Source: Loripinus fragilis (taxonomy: Eukaryota > Mollusca > Bivalvia > Lucinida > Lucinidae). Taken from it: a stretch of DNA of 64,000 nt. Below the pieces are notes generated by a model. That model did no database searches. It was not told where the DNA came from and saw only the letters and a list, made by a program, of their open reading frames with translations. Shown one piece after another: positions 58,278 to 64,000 of this stretch; within the stretch, counting starts at the first letter, position 1, and each line of letters opens with the position of its first letter. The stretch spans positions 96,286,368 to 96,350,367 of the forward strand of contig OZ026516.1 in NCBI GenBank assembly GCA_964019695.1, written 5' to 3'. Both the position numbers and the translations under genes were made by a program.

Positions 58278-59021
58278 AATTATGTTGGAATAATTTTGTG
58301 CAGTCAAGTATATTTTTTATTGAACTTTTCATGTAGACACTAAAACAAAGGTTGTATACTCCACACTTGGTTAGAGTTTAGTTACGAAACAGGGGTGGGT
58401 AACAAGAATAATTTCGTTAGTTAGATATGGAAGAAATACCTGCTTTTGTCCAATCAACTGAATAAAGCAGCACGACGTGACAACTTTACTCTGGACTTGT
58501 TTTACGTATCCATCGATCTATGTTACACTTTTTTAGCTCAAAATAATCTAGTATTATTTTCACATAAATTGTGGTTTCATACTTTGGAGTAAATACATTT
58601 TGTCACGGATTTTGAGTGACCAACATCAGTCAATATCTGGACAAAAGCGCCAGGATAACCTGCACGGACGCTCGAGAGAGTGCTCAAAGTGCCATCATTA
58701 GACCAAGATAGCCTTGTGGTCACCTGCTGGAAAAGGGCTGGCCTCTTGGTTCTCTTGTATGTGATGCTTTCTTATGTTTTGTCACTTTCCCATGTGGTGT
58801 CCTGGGTCAGGTGTGGTACTTGATTGTATTGATTCCTGATCTTTGCCTTCTTCCATACTTTAGTAAGTGGTACATAGAACCTACGAATACGCCCAAAACA
58901 AAGAGAAGATGCTTTGAAACCAAGCATCCCTAAAACATTTTATCCGTGCAGTGCCGTATCAATGCAAAAGCCACCTGATTCTCGCCCTGTTTGGATACCA
59001 CAAAATCAAAAATTGTTTATA

Positions 59022-59718
59022 TATACTAGGCCAAAAAAGAAACGCCGCATATAAAGAATAAAACTATTGCGCGTTAAATGAGAGTTACAAATATCATCTG
59101 CTATCTATGTTTCGCTACTATTCCTGCCTCACATTATTTTCATTGTTTCATTGAGCTCAGTCAAACCAAACCAGTGTACTGGCTGTTTTTTTTATTTTCA
59201 AGTTTTTAACGTGCACATTCATTTTATTTGGATGCACACATGTAATAACTACTGAAATCACTAGTCTAATATCCAGTTTGTTTGAAAACATTTTAAAACA
59301 TTAAAATTAAAAGTTACAAATTGCTAATTTATGATGCCAAAACGGACACATGTTGAACGCGAAAAGGTCATATGAATGTTACAAGCTAACCTGACGCCAT
59401 CGGTGATATTCCAACAATTTCGATGCCATGCAAGAATGATTGGACGTCTTAGGAAACGTTTCTGATAAATTGGAACAAAGTCAGACCATGCGCATTCATG
59501 ACGTCATCGCCTAATGACGCGACGTCAAGATCGATAAAAACGGAGGTTTAAACTGCTGAATCAATTTCTTCCGGTAACAATGATAGCTGGCACAACCCAG
59601 GAACTCATAATCCAAGAATAAGCGCTCAAACTGTGATAAATCGTTTGCGAGAGATTGGTGAAACACTCACATATACAATGTATGTTTTATATGCGGCGTT
59701 CCTTTTTTGCCTAGTATA
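59022..59718 (+). mobile_element. Internally deleted Tc1-like transposon
   Basis: About 31-bp TIRs TACTAGGCCAAAAAAGAAAC-GCCGCATATA with TA flanks. 59376-59461 reads MLQANLTPSVIFQQF and then ARMIGRLRKRF, the N-terminal helix-turn-helix of a Tc1-family transposase, followed by two stop codons. 59585-59680 resumes with HNPRISAQTVINRLREIG, the second DNA-binding motif. The catalytic DDE region is gone, so it is dead. Confidence 0.88.
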
Positions 59719-59960
59719 TATGTAATATGTCTGATTGCATTGCATTCAGAAAAAAACACAATCGTCATGAGACGAATTTAAACCGTGCAACAAACTTTAA
59801 ATCAAGTTCTTTCCAGTTAGGAGTACACGTGTATTAGGACCCAGGTCAAAATCCGACGAAACCGTATGGCCTGTTCTGAATCCAATCTGTTTTAATAACT
59901 TTTGTAAATAATCAACAGGCGACAAAAGCTGCATGCAAAATTGCCTATAGCTTCCTAACG

Positions 59961-60769
59961 TTAAAATGGCATATGTGCCTTTGACGGTCCTTTGTAGTTT
60001 CGATTGACATCTGCTCGTCTTTTAACGTCCTGTTCACTTCTAGTATAGGGGCGTTTAAGAGTGCTCCTATTCAATGTTACTCCAAACCCTGGCTTTTCTG
60101 GAAGATCGATGAATCCGTCTGCTGGTAATGGTTCGTCTGGAAAGAGTCCTCCAAAATAAGGTACAATTTTGTCCGAGTTCGGACTGAGATTGATGAATTC
60201 TGCAACAGGACAGTTGCTGAAGGCATACTGTAGATGGTATGAATAGACGCTTGATCCATGAGGAATGACGATAGTGTCATGTGACGCCGCCATTGCAACC
60301 ACGCGCCTCGCTTCCGTTATACCACCCAGCCACGTAATATCCGGTTGAATAATGTCAACACACCGCGCATTAATGAGCTGTTTGAAACCGTACCTGTTGT
60401 ATTCGTGTTCTCCGGTCGAGAGAAGAACCTTCGATCCCCGCAGGTTTTCCCGAACCTCTTTGTACCCTTCGTAATCGTCAGGTGGTAGAAATTCTTCCAT
60501 CCATTTCAGACCGTATGGTTCCAGTTCTTTGGCAAGCCTAGTAGCATAAGGAACAGTCAACGCCATATAACAGTCCAACATCAGTGGAAAATCCTCCCCA
60601 ACTTTTGCCCGCCAAGATTTATAGAACTCAATGTTTTTATTTAGCCCTTCCTTTCCGGCAGCGGGCCCATATGGACATGGAATCTTGGCGCCCACAAATC
60701 CTAGTTTCTTAGAAATATCCGGTCGTGACGAGGTGCAGTACACTGGTAAACGCTCCTTGGTCTTCCCAC
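59961..60769 (-). CDS. Rhamnonate dehydratase exon 2 (residues 162-430)
   Basis: Contains the whole (beta/alpha) barrel: RPDISKKLGFVGAKIP, LMLDCYM, WMEEFLPP, TGEHEY, QPDITWLGG and IPHGSSVYSYH. It ends HMPF and TAA at 59963-59961. The acceptor is TATTACTAG on the minus strand, with an M18 hairpin starting only 26 nt further upstream in the intron. The frame continues open through that hairpin, but those codons are repeat, not protein. Confidence 0.94.
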
Positions 60770-62851
60770 CTAGTAATAGAGAATAAAATGAGATGGTCTT
60801 TTGATACCAAGGCTTTGAGAACGCTTGTTGACTCGCGAGGCAGAGAGCCTCGCGATTCAACAAGCATTCTCAAAGCATTGCCTGGTAAACTTTATATATC
60901 AAAAGACGCGATCCTGGTATTCTATTTATTAGTTTACCCATATTTATCGGTTCATTCTTTAAACTGGCGATTATGACTTAGGGAGCGACCTTTGGATTTT
61001 TATGTGGGGGGGGGGGGGGGTGATGGCTTCAAGAACGCTTGTTGAATCATGAGGCTCTACTGAGCGATTCAACATGCGTTCTCGATTTGTTCACTCTTCA
61101 AACTGGCGATTTAATTATCGACAAGCTTCGCGATTTAACATGCGTTCTGATAAACTTGATATCAAAAGATGCAAACCTGCTGGCACTAAGTTCTATTATT
61201 CAGGTTACCCATTGGTCCACTCTGCGATTATGACCTAATTGTCGATTAGACTAGCAATTCAACTCGCGTTCTCGAAGGCCTTGCCTGGTAAACATGATAT
61301 CAAAAGACACGAACCAGGGCCCGGAATTACAATGCCTCCTTAGAGTTGAAGTATTGATTTTTCAGGATGCGAAAAATAACGTTTAAAACTGATTAAAATC
61401 AATATAGTTTTAATTTTTCTTAAGATCACAATGGTATCTTTGACCACAAATACCACATCGATCCAGGCAATTTATTTAGCATTTAATATAGCATGTTGAA
61501 ATATCAATACTTAACTTAAGTCTTGCTTAACTTTAAGGAACCATTGTAAGTTACGTCTAATAAAATTTCTGTTCTGTTCTGTTCTATAATTCCGGGCCCT
61601 GGTATTCTATCATTGGTTCACTCGGCTTTAAACCGGTGATTATGACTTAATTATCGAATTTCACGTCGATTCGACCGTCATCAACGTCATTCATAAATTG
61701 CAATGCCATGTTAATCTGATCAAGCTACCTGTATATTCAGGTCAACGTGCAACAATGCAATTAATATGAGAGGAAACTAATAATGCATACCTAGTAATGC
61801 ATACACTGGTTCCTTTCCCGAGCAGGCCCCAGAGCGCCAGATCCACAGCGCTGATTGCCTGTACAGGTAAACCTTTCCTACCATAGTTAATAGTGGCCCT
61901 AAACATCTGATCATACATAAGTTCCACATTCCGCGGGTCTTGTCCTTCCACAAAACACGTGACTTGCGGTTTTATACTGTCCCTAGTTTCATACGTGGGG
62001 CAGTGAAGCAGTCTAAATGTGATGGTCTTTTGATATCATGTTTACCAGGCAAGGCTTTGAGAACGCTTGTTGAATCGCGAGGCTCGCTGCCTCGCGATTC
62101 AACAAGCGTTCTCAAAACCTTGCCTGGTAAATTTGATATCGAAAGACGCGAACATGGTATTCTATTTATTAGTTTACCCTTTGGTTCATTCTTCAAACTG
62201 TCTACAATCAAGCACCGCACCCGACCCAGGATACTACATGGGAAAGTGACAGGAACACAATTAAACATCACAAACGAGAGCCAAGAGGTCAGTCCTTTCC
62301 CATCAGGTGACCACAAGGCAAATTGCAGATAACGCAGTTAATATGAGAGGAAACTAATAATGCATACCTAGTAATGCATACACTGGTTCATTTCTGAGCT
62401 TCCCGAGCAGGTCCCAAAGAGCCAGATCCACAGCGCTGATTGCCTGTACAGGTAACCCTTTCCTACCATAGTTAATAGTGGCCCTAAACATCTGATCATA
62501 CATAAGCTCCACATTCCGCGGATCTTGTCCCTCCACAAAGCGACTTAGATGTTTTTCAACAATATAACATCCTGGCTCTCCTCCGATGGTGACTCCAACA
62601 CCGCATGTCCCGTCGTCAGCTTCAATCTCAACTATCAGTGTCCCAATCGCGTTGATTCCCCACGACTTACGGAACGGCTGGTAAAGCTCGTACATTGACA
62701 TAGGATTAGCAACAGGTGTTGGGTAGCCATTAATCCAGTGTTCATCCTCCGTGTCATGGCAGTCCGCTCCCTGGTCACCCTTCACTGCTTCAGGAACGTA
62801 CGCTCGGACTTCTTTTATTCTCGGAAATTGTCTCACTGCTTCAACAGACAT
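59961..62851 (-). CDS. L-rhamnonate dehydratase-like enolase-superfamily enzyme, 2 exons
   Basis: Minus-strand exons 62851-62368 and 60769-59961 join in phase 1 (CTA G / GT GGG) to give 430 aa; bacterial RhmD is about 400. The family dehydrates L-rhamnonate to 2-keto-3-deoxy-L-rhamnonate with Mg2+. Visible residues: HW at 38-39 in the capping domain, metal ligands D227 (MLDCYM), E253 (WMEEFLPP) and E282 (TGEHEY), then H283, D305 (QPDITW), catalytic H332 (IPHGSSVYS) and E352 (AEFINLSP). The DLALWDLLGK and EKPGFGV-LNR---KRPY motifs are RhmD hallmarks. All key residues are kept, so the enzyme should be active. There is no targeting signal, which implies cytosol. No other rhamnose-pathway gene lies in the window. 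The substrate is inferred from family; another six-carbon acid sugar is possible. Confidence 0.92.
60796..60905. repeat. M18 hairpin beside the exon 2 acceptor
   Basis: M18: GTCTTTTGATATCA-GTTTACCAGGCAAG arm, AACGCTTGTTGAATCGCGAG and its complement. This copy lacks the TTTACCAGG part of the left arm. Confidence 0.82.
61025..61230. repeat. M18 hairpin, degraded
   Basis: CAAGAACGCTTGTTGAATCA, GCGATTCAACATGCGTTCTC, then a second GCGATTTAACATGCGTTCTG; it looks like two partial copies in tandem. A G-run (about 61006-61020) precedes it. Confidence 0.65.
61255..61314. repeat. M18 right arm
   Basis: CAACTCGCGTTCTCGAAGGC, TTGCCTGGTAAACATGATAT, CAAAAGACACGAAC. It is interrupted by the element at 61315-61602, after which GGTATTCTAT resumes. 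Confidence 0.7.
61315..61602. mobile_element. Small TIR element inserted in M18
   Basis: CAGGGCCCGGAATTAC opposes ATAATTCCGGGCCCTG. About 288 bp with no coding capacity and a TTCTG run (61566-61588) near its right end. Confidence 0.78.
61757..61954 (-). pseudogene. Broken partial copy of rhamnonate dehydratase exon 1 in its own intron
   Basis: This is a tandem copy of the exon 1 3' part plus about 25 bp of intron (source about 62335-62538). It still reads EGQDPRNVELMYDQMFRATI and then GRKGLPVQAISAVDLALW. D147 is changed to Gly, and an 8-bp deletion near 61832 shifts the frame just after LLGK, so the remainder is out of frame. A GTATGC donor is retained, but similarity stops at the EGQDP end with no clear acceptor. 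It is best read as a dead exon, not an alternative one. Confidence 0.88.
62025..62147. repeat. M18 hairpin, near-perfect 59-bp arms
   Basis: Arms 62025-62083 and 62089-62147 around a 5-nt loop (TCGCT). Few mismatches, so it is probably recent. Lies in the rhamnonate dehydratase intron. Confidence 0.9.
62368..62851 (-). CDS. Rhamnonate dehydratase exon 1 (residues 1-161)
   Basis: The start ATG is at 62851-62849. The exon carries the N-terminal capping domain: HDTEDEHW loop, GINAIGTLIVEIEA strand, GCYIVEKHLSRFVEGQDPR and AISAVDLALWDLLGK. The donor GTATGC follows CTAG at 62368. It ends one base into Gly162. No in-frame ATG earlier than this is needed, since the start matches the family's length. 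Confidence 0.93.
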
Positions 62852-63152
62852 ATTTACTAGTTGTATGTTTACTTTTCTATGAGGAGATTCCTACTGATAG
62901 AGGACATGCCTTATCATTCACATTGAAGGGTGAAAGTGACACCAAAAGTTCAAAACTCAGATATTGGATCTTTAAAGATACGAAAGCATGTCCAGGGCAT
63001 GCTTGTGAATTTTAATCAAAATTTGCAACTACATGCAATTCTATGATATTGTACTTATGTAGTAGTGATTGTTAAAATAAAATTCTGTTTAAACCAAAGG
63101 GCCGGTTAAACACACAGCTTTTCTAAAATGGTCTCATTTCATCTTAAAGATA

Positions 63153-63363
63153 TACAGTCAAACCTGTGTAAAAACTTCCACTCAAAAATAGACAAATCAA
63201 AGGTATTAATGACAACTGGTAGCTAAATGAAGGTCGAACGTATTGCAGAATGCTCCTCTTGGAGCATTCTACAATACATTTGACCTGCATTAAGCGATAA
63301 TCCGTCTTGAAAACCAATATTCTGTCTTTTTGAGAGTGGTCGTTTTACACAGGTTTTACTGTA
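63153..63363. repeat. M1 foldback MITE
   Basis: TACAGTCAAACCTGTGTAAA to ACACAGGTTTTACTGTA; upstream of the rhamnonate dehydratase start. Confidence 0.85.
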
Positions 63364-63740
63364 CAAGTAAAATATACCCGCAAACGTGTTAGACTCGGGG
63401 TCGGGTGTCGAACTCACGAACCCACTATTGAAGTCCATAGACGTCTATACATGCAAAGATATCGTACAATATTTTTTTTCGAAAACCTTTACCTGTGACT
63501 CCTCAGTATATACAACGGGTCACCCTGACTTAACTGCATCTAACTTTATGCAAAATGCCATTGGTCTTAAAAGAGGGTTAAATGTTTAGTTGAAATGGCA
63601 ATCAGCGTAATCTCAAATCAGTCTGCTCCTAGATCGGACTGATCTAAGTTTACGCTTTTTGAAGAAGGCCTTTAGCTGTCTGCCTGAATATTTAGTAAAT
63701 GCGCCCCTCGGTTGTTATTGTCTTGATGACCGAATATAAA

Positions 63741-63981
63741 TGGGCCTCGACGTGAGAAAACCTGTCTTCGGGGGTTCGCGAACAACTGAGGCGCAGACCA
63801 GCCTGCGCATACGTGCAGTCTGATCAGCGCCTTAGCTATTCGCTTATTGGAAAGCAACATATCTAAACTTGCTACTGGTGAAATTTCAATTTTCTAGCTA
63901 GTCTCTGAAGCTGAGCAGATCGGTTTGAGTATCGCTTTGTCTGAAACCCCGAAGACAGGTTTCCTAGCGACGAGGCCCATT
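63741..63981. repeat. M6 foldback element
   Basis: TGGGCCTCGACGTGAGAAAA to CTAGCGACGAGGCCCA, complete, near the window end. Confidence 0.85.
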
Positions 63982-64000
63982 TTCATCAGGACCAGTCTGG

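Larger units (their letters stand above)
46685..59021. other. Gene-free intergenic region rich in repeats
   Basis: Between the FAM13 3' end and the Tc1-like relic no frame shows protein homology that I recognise. It holds MITEs (M1, M2, M4-M7, M11, M12, M14-M17) and SINEs listed separately. A stretch around 50785-51300 opens with a GCTCACC...GTGAGC-type motif like low-complexity mollusc repeats, but no second copy is present here. 57470-58080 and 58290-59020 show nothing identifiable. Confidence 0.6.

Noticed and set aside
60770..60863. Upstream ATG that would extend the rhamnonate dehydratase exon 2 reading frame
   Set aside because: These codons come from the M18 hairpin; the TATTACTAG acceptor at 60770 and the exact phase match to exon 1 show they are intron.
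61940..62332. Open frames on both strands over the M18 hairpin
   Set aside because: They arise because the hairpin arms lack stop codons; the same peptide appears on both strands and matches no protein.

Overview
The window is AT-rich animal nuclear DNA: short exons separated by long introns packed with short repeats, and no prokaryotic gene layout. The repeats (tRNA-headed SINEs, dozens of foldback MITE-like elements) and the gene content fit a mollusc, most probably a bivalve. That species guess is inference, not something read directly.

Two genes are supported. The first is a FAM13-family gene on the + strand. Twenty exons between 10956 and 45587 join in phase into a 757-codon C-terminal portion. 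The N-terminal part, including the RhoGAP domain carried by long vertebrate FAM13 forms, must lie upstream of the window or be missing. The recognisable hallmarks are coiled-coil blocks ending in PSHSEKAA, QKALLHFEGIHGRP, MRPLYDRYR and SEYNEYKQLKARLKLLEAL. A large intron (24108-34137) splits a serine/proline-rich, acidic first half from the conserved coiled-coil second half. The second gene, on the minus strand (62851 to 59961), is a two-exon L-rhamnonate dehydratase of the enolase superfamily, 430 aa, with all expected metal and catalytic residues. Its intron holds a broken partial copy of exon 1, several long hairpin repeats and a nested small element.

Region by region: 1-10955 is FAM13 intron or upstream DNA with repeats only. 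10956-45587 is the FAM13 exon series. 45588 to about 46.4 kb is the probable 3' UTR, with CATGTGAC-rich repeats. 46.4-59.9 kb is gene-free and repeat-rich, and ends in a decayed Tc1-like transposon. 59961-62851 is the rhamnonate dehydratase gene. 62.9-64 kb is its upstream flank, with two more MITEs.

Repeats dominate the window. For reference they are named here: SINE-1 (18 copies or variants), SINE-2 (4 copies) and foldback/TIR families M1 to M18, plus single elements. Many foldback families with different ends share one central palindrome theme (AAACAGTG-AGACCCAGATCAG ... CTGATC-GGGTCT-CACTGTTT), and several are bounded by TTAA with CCCTTT-type ends, as expected of piggyBac-mobilised MITEs. 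Nested insertions give a relative order of activity, and several foldback elements end within 8-32 bp of FAM13 splice acceptors. The two genes show no functional link to each other.
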